Assembly (NCBI GenBank): GCA_044238875.1
Contig: JBIICM010000001.1
Coordinates: 1-60,310 of the forward strand
Length of the DNA stretch: 60,310 bases
Reading direction: 5' to 3'
From: JAIBAI01 sp044238875
GTDB taxonomy: Bacteria; Bacteroidota; Bacteroidia; M30B66
The notes beneath the pieces were generated by a model that did no database searches, was not told the DNA's origin, and was given only the letters and a program-made list of their open reading frames with translations. A program made the position numbers and the translations under genes. Shown piece after piece: positions 21,427 through 29,699 of the stretch (positions are counted from its first letter, which is position 1; each line of letters starts with the position of its first letter).

Positions 21427-21696
21427 TTACCAGCTGGCTTTAGTGATACCCGGAATTTTACCATCTGTTGCCATTTCGCGGAAGGTTATTCTTGAAATAC
21501 CGAAGTGGCGAATATACCCGCGTGGACGGCCGGTAAGTTTACACCGGTTGCGAAGACGAATCTTGGAAGAATTCCTGGGCAACTTTTGAAGACCGGTGGA
21601 ATCACCTGCTGCCTTCAAAGCGGCCCTTTTCTCAGCAAATTTGGCCACCAGTTTCGCCCGTTTAACCTCACGGGCTTTCATGCTCTCTTTAGCCAT
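21427..21696 (-). CDS. rpsN: 30S ribosomal protein S14 (zinc-free type)
   Basis: 89 residues. Belongs to the longer C-minus form: no CxxC pairs, and a single Cys in NRCKLTGRPRGYIRHFGISR. Ends GKIPGITKASW. It is between rplE and rpsH. Confidence 0.97.
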   Translation of the reverse strand: MAKESMKAREVKRAKLVAKFAEKRAALKAAGDSTGLQKLPRNSSKIRLRNRCKLTGRPRGYIRHFGISRITFREMATDGKIPGITKASW

Positions 21697-21702
21697 CTGG
21701 AA

Positions 21703-22260
21703 TTATTTTTTTTGATTTTTGAATGGTAAACCGAATTCTCTCAGCAGCGCAAAAGCTTCTTTATCATTTGGAGCATTGGTCACAAAAGTGATATCCATAC
21801 CCATAATTTTGGAAACTTTATCAATGTTGATTTCCGGGAAAATTATCTGCTCGGTAACACCAAGCGTGTAATTACCTTTTCCGTCGAAGCCTTTATCATT
21901 GATACCACGAAAATCACGAATTCTCGGAAGCGCAACATTGATTAAGCGCTCAAGAAATTCATACATTTTGTCGCCACGCAAGGTAACCCGCACGCCAACC
22001 GGAACCCCTTTACGAAGTTTAAAGTTGGAGATATCTTTTTTGGATTTGGTGGCTACAGCCTTCTGGCCCGTGATCAGCCCCATTTCAGCTATGGCAGACT
22101 CGATAAGTTTCTTGTCTGAAACAGCAGCACCAATGCCCTGATTCAGACAAATCTTCTGAAGTCGTGGAACCTGCATTATACTTTTATAACCGAATTCGCC
22201 CTGGAGTGCCTTGACGATGTCGGCCCGGTATTTTTTCTTTAGAGTGGGTGAGAAACTCAT
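21703..22260 (-). CDS. rplE: 50S ribosomal protein L5
   Basis: 185 residues. Binds 5S rRNA and contacts the P-site tRNA. The motif PRLQKICLNQGIG and the segment RVTLRGDKMYEFLERLI are typical. Its ATG overlaps the rplX stop (four-base overlap). Confidence 0.97.
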   Translation of the reverse strand: MSFSPTLKKKYRADIVKALQGEFGYKSIMQVPRLQKICLNQGIGAAVSDKKLIESAIAEMGLITGQKAVATKSKKDISNFKLRKGVPVGVRVTLRGDKMYEFLERLINVALPRIRDFRGINDKGFDGKGNYTLGVTEQIIFPEINIDKVSKIMGMDITFVTNAPNDKEAFALLREFGLPFKNQKK

Positions 22261-22592
22261 TTTTTACTTCCCTCCGATGTTGCTTTTATTTTGAAGATAC
22301 GGGTTTTATTCCCTGTTTTTACGTCAGTTTGAAAGCCTGCTTTTGCTGGTTTTCCTGATTTAGGATCAATTAGTTTCAGGTTAGAAACATGAATTGGTCC
22401 TTCTTTTTTAATGATACCACCATCAGGATATTTTGCATTCGCCCTGGCTTTGATGTGCTTGGAAACGAAGTTGACACCCTGAACTACAGCACGTTGCTTT
22501 TTTAGGTCAACAGATTGCACTTCTCCTTGTTGCCCCTTGGCATCACCGGCTAGCACAATTACTTTATCTCCTTTTTTAATATGCAGTTTCAT
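22257..22592 (-). CDS. rplX: 50S ribosomal protein L24
   Basis: 111 residues from the ATG at 22592 (MKLHIKKGDKVIVLAGDAKG), the KOW-motif start expected of L24. The frame is open 14 codons further upstream but that part overlaps rplN and is not L24-like. L24 is an early 23S-binding assembly protein. Confidence 0.95.
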   Translation of the reverse strand: MKLHIKKGDKVIVLAGDAKGQQGEVQSVDLKKQRAVVQGVNFVSKHIKARANAKYPDGGIIKKEGPIHVSNLKLIDPKSGKPAKAGFQTDVKTGNKTRIFKIKATSEGSKK

Positions 22593-22605
22593 ATTCGTCT
22601 GGTTT

Positions 22606-22974
22606 TTAAAGTACTTCAGGAGCAAGTGAAACAATTTTCATGAATTGCTTTTCGCGCAGTTCACGGGCTACTGGACCGAAGATACGTGTTCCTCTCAGTT
22701 CATCATTTGCAGTTAGCAAAACCACCGCGTTGTCATCGAAGCGGATATATGAACCATCCGGGCGGCGAATTTCCTTACGTGTGCGCACTACTACTGCTTT
22801 GGTAACAGAACCTTTTTTTGCGTTTCCTGAAGGTAAGGCATGCTTTACAGACACGACTATTTTATCTCCGATAGAAGCATATCTCTTTTTTGTTCCCCCC
22901 AGCACGCGAATACAGAGCACTTCTTTTGCTCCACTGTTATCGGCCACTGTCAAACGGGATTCCTGCTGTATCAT
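22606..22974 (-). CDS. rplN: 50S ribosomal protein L14
   Basis: 122 residues. Begins MIQQESRLTVADNSGAK, the universal L14 start, and contains GTRIFGPVARELR. It sits at the intersubunit interface. It follows rpsQ by 20 bases. Confidence 0.97.
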   Translation of the reverse strand: MIQQESRLTVADNSGAKEVLCIRVLGGTKKRYASIGDKIVVSVKHALPSGNAKKGSVTKAVVVRTRKEIRRPDGSYIRFDDNAVVLLTANDELRGTRIFGPVARELREKQFMKIVSLAPEVL

Positions 22975-22994
22975 GATCTTTCAGATGCTATTGA

Positions 22995-23276
22995 TTATTT
23001 GGCTCTTTCGACAATTTCAACCACCCTCCAGCGCTTAATTTTGCTGAGCGGACGTGTTTCACTTATTTTAACGGTATCACCCGGATTGCACTCGTTTTTG
23101 TCATCATGGGCAAAGAAAGTTGTTGTTTTCTTCACAAACTTGCCATATTTCGGGTGTTTAACCTTTCTCTCCACGGAAACCACGATTGTTTTATCCATCT
23201 TGTTACTTTTAACAAGACCGATTCTTTCCTTGCGGAGGTTTCTTTCGATGGTTGCAGATGTTGGAGTTACTTCCAT
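22995..23276 (-). CDS. rpsQ: 30S ribosomal protein S17
   Basis: 93 residues. The OB-fold core is clear (LRKERIGLVKSNKMDKTIVV; VERKVKHPKYGK). A short N-terminal extension (about 12 residues) precedes the usual start of the family. It is two bases after rpmC. Confidence 0.97.
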   Translation of the reverse strand: MEVTPTSATIERNLRKERIGLVKSNKMDKTIVVSVERKVKHPKYGKFVKKTTTFFAHDDKNECNPGDTVKISETRPLSKIKRWRVVEIVERAK

Positions 23277-23278
23277 AG

Positions 23279-23488
23279 TTATTTGGCGGTATTTTGATTG
23301 AGGTCACGATTACGCAACTCGGTTTTAAGTCTTGCAACCAACCTGCGACCATGACGCAATTTCATGGGATTTTCAAGGGTAGAAACAGTATGATTAAATC
23401 GAAGTTTATCCTGCTGGAAAATCTCCTCATTAATCCTGTCCTTTAGTTCAGCAAGGGACAATTCCCTTATTTCGGTATTGTTTTTCAT
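23279..23488 (-). CDS. rpmC: 50S ribosomal protein L29
   Basis: 69 residues forming a two-helix protein near the exit tunnel. ELSLAELKDRI and the NPMKLRHGRRLVARLKTEL segment are typical. It follows rplP by five bases. Confidence 0.96.
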   Translation of the reverse strand: MKNNTEIRELSLAELKDRINEEIFQQDKLRFNHTVSTLENPMKLRHGRRLVARLKTELRNRDLNQNTAK

Positions 23489-23493
23489 AGTTA

Positions 23494-23922
23494 TCAGGCA
23501 GCTTCTTCAACGTAATCTCTGCGCACAATAAATTTAGTCACAACAGGGAGTTTTTGTGCCGCAAGGCGGAGTGCCTCTTTTGCAACTTCCATTGGAACCC
23601 CTTCTGCTTCAAAAATGATGGTTCCGGGTTTAACAACGGCTACCCAGTATTCAGGAGCACCTTTACCTTTTCCCATTCGCACTTCTGCGGGTTTCTTAGT
23701 AATGGGCTTATCCGGAAATACCCTGATCCAGATCTGACCTTCTCTTTTCATGTACCTGGTCACTGCAATACGGGCGGCTTCAATTTGTCTGGCGGTCATC
23801 CAGACCCCTTCCATTGCCTTTATCCCGAAAGAGCCAAATGCCAACTGGTTGCCCCGTGTGGCGTTGCCCTTCATTTTCATCTTATGCTGCTTCCTGTACT
23901 TTGTACGTTTCGGCTGTAACAT
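23494..23922 (-). CDS. rplP: 50S ribosomal protein L16
   Basis: 142 residues. Begins MLQPKRTKYRKQHKMKMKG and has the conserved FGSFGIKAMEG and RMGKGKGAPEYWVAVVKPG segments. It is the first gene of the block. In most bacteria rpsC lies just before rplP; here there is a promoter and an unrelated lipoprotein gene instead. Confidence 0.97.
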   Translation of the reverse strand: MLQPKRTKYRKQHKMKMKGNATRGNQLAFGSFGIKAMEGVWMTARQIEAARIAVTRYMKREGQIWIRVFPDKPITKKPAEVRMGKGKGAPEYWVAVVKPGTIIFEAEGVPMEVAKEALRLAAQKLPVVTKFIVRRDYVEEAA

Positions 23923-23995
23923 CGCAATTCCTTATTAAACTTAAAGTTCCCAGTCAGGTAAAGTGTTTTTCTAATACCTCCTGATTTGGGGAGGG

Positions 23996-24025
23996 CAAAG
24001 ATAGTAACTTGTTTTATTAATTCAA
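23996..24025 (-). promoter_or_regulatory. promoter of the rplP-rplQ ribosomal operon
   Basis: On the minus strand TTG (24025-24023) and TATCTTTG (24003-23996) are separated by 19 bases, a perfect Bacteroidota promoter. The start region is C-rich (CCCTCCCC). The leader of about 67 bases can form CCTCC/GGAGG near its 5' end, so a regulatory hairpin is possible. Confidence 0.85.
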
Positions 24026-24101
24026 CAAGTGGTGTTAAAAAAATTCTGAATTATTTGAACAAATAATTTTCTGCCCAATGCAAACAGCCTTAACCTGTAA
24101 G

Positions 24102-24617
24102 TTATTTAACCAAGATAATATCATTTGTTTTAACTGTATTGCTGCGGTTAAGCGATCTGTCACATATACTGATTTCATAGCGTATGGTATCGAAATCGGA
24201 AAACGGATTAGCTGTAAAGAGTTGCATTTCTATTTCACCTTCAATGGCTTTCCCTCCGGATTTCTGCCGAAGATCAGGAATGCGGCTGTTTGATGAAAGG
24301 GTGTCCGCTCCGGGAAAGGGTGGGGGGGGAGTCACTTTTTTATACTGACCATTTCGTTTTTCAAAATAGCTGATAAAAAAGTTATAGTAAAATTCACTGC
24401 CCTTATTAAAAGGAGGTAATGTGTCTGAAGGTCCAAGCCCGATATCCCCTTTGCCATCGGTAAACGCCAGTCTCACAATACCGGCACTGTCTCTTCCGGC
24501 CTGATCAGTAATACGTGTAAATGAAACGAAACGAATGTTTGGGATGTCTGAATATAAAGGCTCCTTTTGGCAGCCCTCCAGCTGAAGAAGAAAGAGCAAG
24601 AGCAGAATTAACGGCAT
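24102..24617 (-). CDS. small lipoprotein of unknown function
   Basis: 171 residues from the ATG at 24617. A short lipoprotein signal peptide (MPLILLLLFLLQLEGC) has the lipid-attached Cys at residue 16. The frame is open further upstream, but that part overlaps the promoter of the divergent gene. The mature part has FTDGKGDIGLG, and a proline-rich linker (PPPPFPG). Possibly a periplasmic or surface lipoprotein; no catalytic motif was seen. It is divergent from the LuxE-like gene. Confidence 0.75.
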   Translation of the reverse strand: MPLILLLLFLLQLEGCQKEPLYSDIPNIRFVSFTRITDQAGRDSAGIVRLAFTDGKGDIGLGPSDTLPPFNKGSEFYYNFFISYFEKRNGQYKKVTPPPPFPGADTLSSNSRIPDLRQKSGGKAIEGEIEMQLFTANPFSDFDTIRYEISICDRSLNRSNTVKTNDIILVK

Positions 24618-24619
24618 GG

Positions 24620-24651
24620 TTGGATTAAGGATTTTGATTGTCCTACCTTTG
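24620..24651 (+). promoter_or_regulatory. promoter of the LuxE-like gene
   Basis: TTG (24620-24622) and TACCTTTG (24644-24651) with a 21-base spacer. Transcription would start near 24658, which makes the upstream TTG codon at 24638 unlikely as translation start. Confidence 0.65.
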
Positions 24652-24661
24652 CAAAGGTAAG

Positions 24662-25675
24662 GTGGAATACGGGAAAACATATAAAGTTGAAAGGGGCGAG
24701 CTGATTGAACGCCTTTTCAGCGAAGAATCCAAGACGGATGCAGACCTGCTGCAGCTTGATGTTTTTCGCTTTCAGTATGCCTACAATATTTTGTATAAAA
24801 CCTGGTGCGATTATCTCGGCAAGCAGATTCGTAATGTTGATGTTGTGGAGAAGATCCCGCATTTACCGATTTCATTTTTCAAGTACCATCGTATTCAGAC
24901 AGGCATAATGCCTACGGAGAAAACCTTCAGAAGCTCAGGTACAGGCGGATCAGACCGCTCGATTCATTCGGTAAGGGATCTTTCAATATATCGTAACAGT
25001 GCCTTAAGTATGTTTGAAGCTGCATTTGGCAAACCGAGTGACTATGTTTTTGTCGGATTACTGCCCAGTTACCTTGAGCGGGACGATTCTTCGCTCATAT
25101 ATATGTGTAAAATATTGATGGAAGCATCCGGCCGATCTGAAAGCGGCTTTTATCTTGATCAGTATGAATTGCTCAATCAAAAGCTAATGCAGATGAAGGC
25201 GTCAGGGTTGAAGGTATGGCTGATTGGGGTGAGTTTCGCACTGCTTGATTTTGCAGCATACAGCCCTCCGGTATGGCCTGGGCTTACGGTTGTTGAAACG
25301 GGAGGCATGAAAGGACGTAAGGAGGAGATGGTCAGGGAAGCCCTTCATCTCCGCATCAGGCAAAGCTGGCCGCTGAAAAACATTTATGCTGAATATGGAA
25401 TGACTGAATTGCTTTCACAGGCTTATGCAGGAGCGGATGGCTGGTTCAGCACCCCGCCGTGGATGAAGGTGCGGATCCGCGACAGCTATGATCCGTTTAC
25501 CTATATAGAGTCAGGGAGAACTGGCGGGATTAATGTGGCTGATTTAGCCAATATAGATTCATGCGCCTTTATTGCAACCGATGATTTGGGGCTGGCCTGC
25601 GATACCGGAGAATTTAAGGTGCTGGGGCGTTTTGACCATGCTGAACAAAGAGGTTGCAACCTTTTATTGCTTTAA
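24662..25675 (+). CDS. LuxE-like acyl-protein synthetase / acyl transferase family protein
   Basis: 337 residues from GTG at 24662; a TTG at 24638 would add eight residues but overlaps the -7 box. Belongs by motif to the LuxE (acyl-protein synthetase) branch of adenylate-forming proteins: RSSGTGGSD at residues 90-98 is the phosphate-binding loop, and YAEYGMTELLSQAY is the second conserved motif. It ends GRFDHAEQRGCNLLLL, a closing motif typical of Bacteroidota members. LuxE activates fatty acids in light-emitting bacteria; LuxC, LuxD and luciferase genes are not present here, so the substrate is unknown. Confidence 0.8.
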   Translation: MEYGKTYKVERGELIERLFSEESKTDADLLQLDVFRFQYAYNILYKTWCDYLGKQIRNVDVVEKIPHLPISFFKYHRIQTGIMPTEKTFRSSGTGGSDRSIHSVRDLSIYRNSALSMFEAAFGKPSDYVFVGLLPSYLERDDSSLIYMCKILMEASGRSESGFYLDQYELLNQKLMQMKASGLKVWLIGVSFALLDFAAYSPPVWPGLTVVETGGMKGRKEEMVREALHLRIRQSWPLKNIYAEYGMTELLSQAYAGADGWFSTPPWMKVRIRDSYDPFTYIESGRTGGINVADLANIDSCAFIATDDLGLACDTGEFKVLGRFDHAEQRGCNLLLL

Positions 25676-25710
25676 TTGGTGCCATGTTTAAAATTTACAT
25701 AAGATAAAAT

Positions 25711-25740
25711 TTGTATGGAATGATTCTATTACTATCTTTG
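25711..25740 (+). promoter_or_regulatory. promoter of the rplM-rpsI-rpsB-tsf operon
   Basis: TTG (25711-25713) and TATCTTTG (25733-25740) separated by 19 bases. The following CAGCCCGTTT is identical to the start region of rrn P2, giving a shared 14-base TTTGCAGCCCGTTT. Confidence 0.9.
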
Positions 25741-25783
25741 CAGCCCGTTTGAAAAAACGAATTTAACATTCATACTGAATCAA

Positions 25784-26239
25784 GTGAATACACTGAGTTA
25801 TAAAACGATATCGGCCAACGATGCAACCGTTGAAAAAGAATGGGTGCTTATTGATGCCGAGAATCAGGTTTTGGGCCGTTTGAGTTCTGAAGTGGCCAAA
25901 ATCATCCGCGGAAAAAGGAAGCCATCATTTACCCCACACGTTGACTGTGGTGATAACGTGATCATTATTAACGCTGAGAAGGTAATTCTCACAGGTAGCA
26001 AAACTGATGTAAAGCAGTATGTGCGCTACACCGGCTATCCGGGTGGTCAACGTTTTCAAACTCCCAGAGAACTACTTGGCAAGAAACCTGAGGGTATTAT
26101 TGAGCATGCTGTGAAAGGTATGCTTCCAAAGAACAGACTTGGCAGGAGATTATTTGGCAATCTCTATGTATATGCCGGGTCAGAGCATCCGCATGCAGCG
26201 CAAAAACCTAAAACGATCAACTTAAGCGACATCCGTTAA
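25784..26239 (+). CDS. rplM: 50S ribosomal protein L13
   Basis: 151 residues from a GTG start (MNTLSYKTISANDATVEKEW). Contains VLGRLSSEVAKIIRGK and AVKGMLPKNRLGR, both diagnostic. The stop TAA overlaps the ATG of rpsI by one base, so they are probably translationally coupled. Confidence 0.96.
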   Translation: MNTLSYKTISANDATVEKEWVLIDAENQVLGRLSSEVAKIIRGKRKPSFTPHVDCGDNVIIINAEKVILTGSKTDVKQYVRYTGYPGGQRFQTPRELLGKKPEGIIEHAVKGMLPKNRLGRRLFGNLYVYAGSEHPHAAQKPKTINLSDIR

Positions 26240-26625
26240 TGGAAACCATCAATACCAGCGGCAGAAGAAAGACTTCCATTGCCAGGGTTTATCTGAGCCC
26301 GGGGAAAGGGAACATCACTGTAAACAGGAAAGATGTAAAGGAATACTTTACTGTTCCCACCCTTCTTGGATCAATTCAAAAACCTTTTGAGGTTACTGAG
26401 CACAAAGATAAATTTGACGTCAGGGCGACCATCACAGGTGGTGGCATCACCGGTCAGGCAGATGCCCTTAAACTGGCGATTGCAAAAGCGCTTGTTGAAG
26501 TTGACGAAGCTAATAAACCGGCATTGCGGGCACATGGCCTGCTGACGCGCGATCCCAGAATGGTGGAGCGTAAAAAGCCCGGACAGAAGAAGGCCAGAAA
26601 GCGTTTCCAATTCAGCAAGCGTTAA
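26239..26625 (+). CDS. rpsI: 30S ribosomal protein S9
   Basis: 128 residues. Contains GRRKTSIARVYL and ends with KKPGQKKARKRFQFSKR, whose C-terminal Lys-Arg contacts P-site tRNA. It follows rplM directly. Confidence 0.97.
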   Translation: METINTSGRRKTSIARVYLSPGKGNITVNRKDVKEYFTVPTLLGSIQKPFEVTEHKDKFDVRATITGGGITGQADALKLAIAKALVEVDEANKPALRAHGLLTRDPRMVERKKPGQKKARKRFQFSKR

Positions 26626-26642
26626 TTTACCGGAAGAATACT

Positions 26643-27410
26643 ATGTCAAAAATTTCTACAGACCAGTTACTGGACGCGGGTGTTCACTTCGGACATCTCA
26701 AAAGCAAATGGAATCCCAACATGGCTCCCTATATTTTTATGGAGCGCAATGGGATTCACGTGATTGACCTCAATAAAACAGTTGTAAAGCTCGAAGAGGC
26801 TGCAGCTGCAATGAAACAAATTGCCAAATCAGGAAAAAAAATCCTTTTTGTGGCTACTAAAAAGCAGGCAAAAGAGATTGTTGCTGATTCTGTAAAAAAG
26901 GTGAATATGCCCTATGTTACGGAACGCTGGCCAGGTGGCATGCTTACCAACTTCGCCACCATTCGTAAAGCTATAAAGAAAATGGCTTCCATTGATAAAA
27001 TGGCAACGGATGGAACCTATGAAACCATTTCTAAAAAGGAAAAGCTGACCATCTCGCGTGAACGTGAAAAACTTGAAACACAGTTCGGATCAATCGCGGA
27101 TATGGGACGTCTTCCGGCGGCACTTTTCATTGTTGATATCAGCAAGGAGCATATTGCAGTTGCTGAAGCAAGGAGATTAAACATACCCACCTTTGCCATT
27201 GTAGATACGAATTCAAACCCAAATCTGGTTGATTATCCGATTCCCGCAAATGATGATGCTGCAAAATCAATTGCGCTCATTATGGAGGTTGTTGTATCAG
27301 CAATTCAGGAAGGATTGAATGAGCGTAAATCTGACAAGGACAAGGGCGAAGAGGAAGGCCGTGCGCAAGGTTCCGAGAAACTGGCCGAAAGCGAATCCTC
27401 TGCTCAGTAA
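26643..27410 (+). CDS. rpsB: 30S ribosomal protein S2, with acidic tail
   Basis: 255 residues. LLDAGVHFGHLKSKWNP and the GGMLTNFATI motif are typical. The last 30 residues (after about 225) are a charged extension rich in Lys, Asp, Glu and Ser that is not part of the S2 fold. It precedes tsf as in most bacteria. Confidence 0.97.
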   Translation: MSKISTDQLLDAGVHFGHLKSKWNPNMAPYIFMERNGIHVIDLNKTVVKLEEAAAAMKQIAKSGKKILFVATKKQAKEIVADSVKKVNMPYVTERWPGGMLTNFATIRKAIKKMASIDKMATDGTYETISKKEKLTISREREKLETQFGSIADMGRLPAALFIVDISKEHIAVAEARRLNIPTFAIVDTNSNPNLVDYPIPANDDAAKSIALIMEVVVSAIQEGLNERKSDKDKGEEEGRAQGSEKLAESESSAQ

Positions 27411-27431
27411 TCATCTTAAAAAAATATAGAC

Positions 27432-28271
27432 ATGTCAAACGTAGCTATTACTGCAGCTGATGTTAATAAACTCCGTCAGATGACCGGTGCAGGCATGATG
27501 GACTGTAAAAAAGCCCTTACAGAATCAAATGGTGATTTTGAAGCGGCTATTGATTTTCTTCGGAAGAAAGGGCAAAAAGTTGCCGGAAACCGTGCAGATC
27601 GTGATGCCAATGAAGGTGTTGTGCTTGCAAAGGTTGCGGCTGATCACTCCAAAGCTGTTTTGGTAACCCTGAATTGTGAAACTGACTTTGTTGCCAAAAA
27701 TCAGGAGTTCATCGATTTCACCACCAAGATAACAGACCTCGCATTGACCCATTTTCCGGGTGACGCTGTTTCCTTAGGTGCAATCCAGATCGATGGCCTG
27801 AGTATCAATGATAAAATCACTGAACTGGTTGGGAAAATAGGTGAGAAAATGGAGCTTCATTACAGTAATATTACTGCTCCTTATGTTGTTGCCTATAACC
27901 ATCCCGGAAACAGGCTTGCTACCATTGTTGGATTCAATAAATCTGACGCTAAGGATATCGAAACAATCGCGAGGGATGTAGCTATGCAGGCTGCTGCAAT
28001 GGCCCCTGTAGCTGTAGATAAGGAAGATGTTGATACCACTACGCTTGAAAGAGAGTTGGATGTAGCGCGGGAACAGGTACGTGCCGAGGGTAAGCCGGAA
28101 GAGATGGTTGAAAAAATTGCCCAGGGGAAACTCAATAAGTTCTACAAGGAAAGCACCTTGCTCAATCAGGAGTTTATAAAAGACAATAAGCTGACTGTTC
28201 GTCAGTATCTTCAGCAGGCTGATAAAGACCTTACGGTTACAGCCTTTAAACGTCAGGTGTTAGGAAGCTAA
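27432..28271 (+). CDS. tsf: elongation factor Ts
   Basis: 279 residues. The guanine-nucleotide exchange factor for EF-Tu. The N-terminal UBA-like domain has VNKLRQMTGAGMMDCKKAL, and the core begins with NCETDFVAKNQEF, which contains the TDFV motif that contacts EF-Tu. A terminator follows. Confidence 0.97.
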   Translation: MSNVAITAADVNKLRQMTGAGMMDCKKALTESNGDFEAAIDFLRKKGQKVAGNRADRDANEGVVLAKVAADHSKAVLVTLNCETDFVAKNQEFIDFTTKITDLALTHFPGDAVSLGAIQIDGLSINDKITELVGKIGEKMELHYSNITAPYVVAYNHPGNRLATIVGFNKSDAKDIETIARDVAMQAAAMAPVAVDKEDVDTTTLERELDVAREQVRAEGKPEEMVEKIAQGKLNKFYKESTLLNQEFIKDNKLTVRQYLQQADKDLTVTAFKRQVLGS

Positions 28272-28274
28272 AGC

Positions 28275-28307
28275 AAAAAAGAGAGAAGAAATTCTCTCTT
28301 TTTTTTT
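28275..28307 (+). terminator. terminator after tsf
   Basis: Stem AAAAAAGAGAGAA / TTCTCTCTTTTTT around a GAAA tetraloop, running into a long T tract. It separates rplM-tsf from pyrH. Confidence 0.85.
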
Positions 28308-28338
28308 ACTTGTTTTCAAAAGATATCAATCAAAACGT

Positions 28339-29046
28339 ATGAAGTATAAACGCATACTACTCAAGCTAAGTGGAGAAGCCCTCATGGGAGAAAAGAACTT
28401 CGGTATTGACCCGGAAAGGCTTTCACAATATGCGCAAGAAATCAAGGAAGCATCAACTGCTGGCGTTCAGGTTGCGGTTGTGATCGGTGGAGGTAATATT
28501 TTCAGAGGCATCCAGGCCGCCGAGGGCGGAATGGATAGGGTTCAGGGTGATTATATGGGTATGTTGGCTACGGTAATTAATAGTATGGCGCTGCAATCAG
28601 CTCTTGAAACCATTGGCGTGCAAACCAGGTTACAGTCGGCTATTAAAATGGAGCAAATATGCGAGCCATTTATCAGGCGAAGGGCGGTGAGGCATCTTGA
28701 AAAAGGAAGGGTAGTGATTTTTGGTGCAGGTACAGGAAATCCTTATTTCACAACAGATACAGCGGCTACTCTTAGAGCCATAGAAATTGAAGCGGATGTT
28801 ATATTGAAAGGTACACGGGTAGATGGTATCTACTCTGCTGACCCTGAGAAAGATCCATCAGCGGTAAGGTATGAGCGGGTTTCTTTTACTGAGGTTTATG
28901 AAAAAGGGTTGAGTGTAATGGATATGACGGCCTTTACTTTGTGCAATGATAATAAGCTTCCAATCATTGTTTTTGATATGAATAAAACCGGAAATCTAAA
29001 AAGACTGCTGAGCGGTCATCAGGTAGGGACACTCGTTGAATTTTAA
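28339..29046 (+). CDS. pyrH: uridylate kinase
   Basis: 235 residues. Phosphorylates UMP to UDP. The amino-acid-kinase fold shows LKLSGEALMG at the start, VIGGGNIFRG and GAGTGNPYFTTDTAATLRA. The order tsf-pyrH-frr is widely conserved, although a terminator lies between tsf and pyrH here. Confidence 0.97.
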   Translation: MKYKRILLKLSGEALMGEKNFGIDPERLSQYAQEIKEASTAGVQVAVVIGGGNIFRGIQAAEGGMDRVQGDYMGMLATVINSMALQSALETIGVQTRLQSAIKMEQICEPFIRRRAVRHLEKGRVVIFGAGTGNPYFTTDTAATLRAIEIEADVILKGTRVDGIYSADPEKDPSAVRYERVSFTEVYEKGLSVMDMTAFTLCNDNKLPIIVFDMNKTGNLKRLLSGHQVGTLVEF

Positions 29047-29101
29047 TTCGGGCCTTTCAGCAAAGATGAATGGCTATATTTGCAAAGTAATTTGATAAGC
29101 T

Positions 29102-29665
29102 ATGAATGAGAGAGTAAAACCGGTAATGGATCAGACCCGTTCGATGATGGAAAAGGCCATCACCCATCTTGAGGTAGAACTCGCCAAAATAAGGGCAGGT
29201 AAGGCATCAGCGCAAATGCTTGATGGAATTTATGTGGATTATTACGGAACCAACACACCTTTAACAGGTGTGGCAAGTATCAATACACCAGACGGCAGAA
29301 CCATTGCCATTCAGCCATGGGAGAAGCAAATGCTCGGTGTTATAGAAAAGGCGATTTTTGGTTCAAATATAGGCCTTACACCTCAAAACGACGGTCAGAT
29401 GATCAGGCTGACCATACCCCCTCTTACAGAAGAGCGTCGGCGTGATCTGGTAAAGCAGGCTAAGTCAGAAGCTGAGAATGCACGTGTAAGTATTCGAAAT
29501 ATCCGTCGCGATTCAAATGAGTTGATAAAAAAACTGGTTAAAGAAGGATTGGCTGAGGATATTGCCAAGGATGCTGAAAACAACATTCAAGGCCTCACAA
29601 ATGCTTACATTGAAAAGGCAGATAAACATCTTGAATTCAAGGAGAAGGAAATTATGACCGTTTAA
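29102..29665 (+). CDS. frr: ribosome recycling factor
   Basis: 187 residues. Splits the post-termination ribosome with EF-G. The three-helix-bundle motifs LAKIRAGKASAQML, and RRDLVKQAKSEAENARVSIR are present. A -7 box TATATTTG (29075-29082) lies 20 bases before the ATG but has no clear -33 partner. Confidence 0.96.
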   Translation: MNERVKPVMDQTRSMMEKAITHLEVELAKIRAGKASAQMLDGIYVDYYGTNTPLTGVASINTPDGRTIAIQPWEKQMLGVIEKAIFGSNIGLTPQNDGQMIRLTIPPLTEERRRDLVKQAKSEAENARVSIRNIRRDSNELIKKLVKEGLAEDIAKDAENNIQGLTNAYIEKADKHLEFKEKEIMTV

Positions 29666-29699
29666 TAGGCGGATTTCCATCGCGCTCCTAAACATCCAA

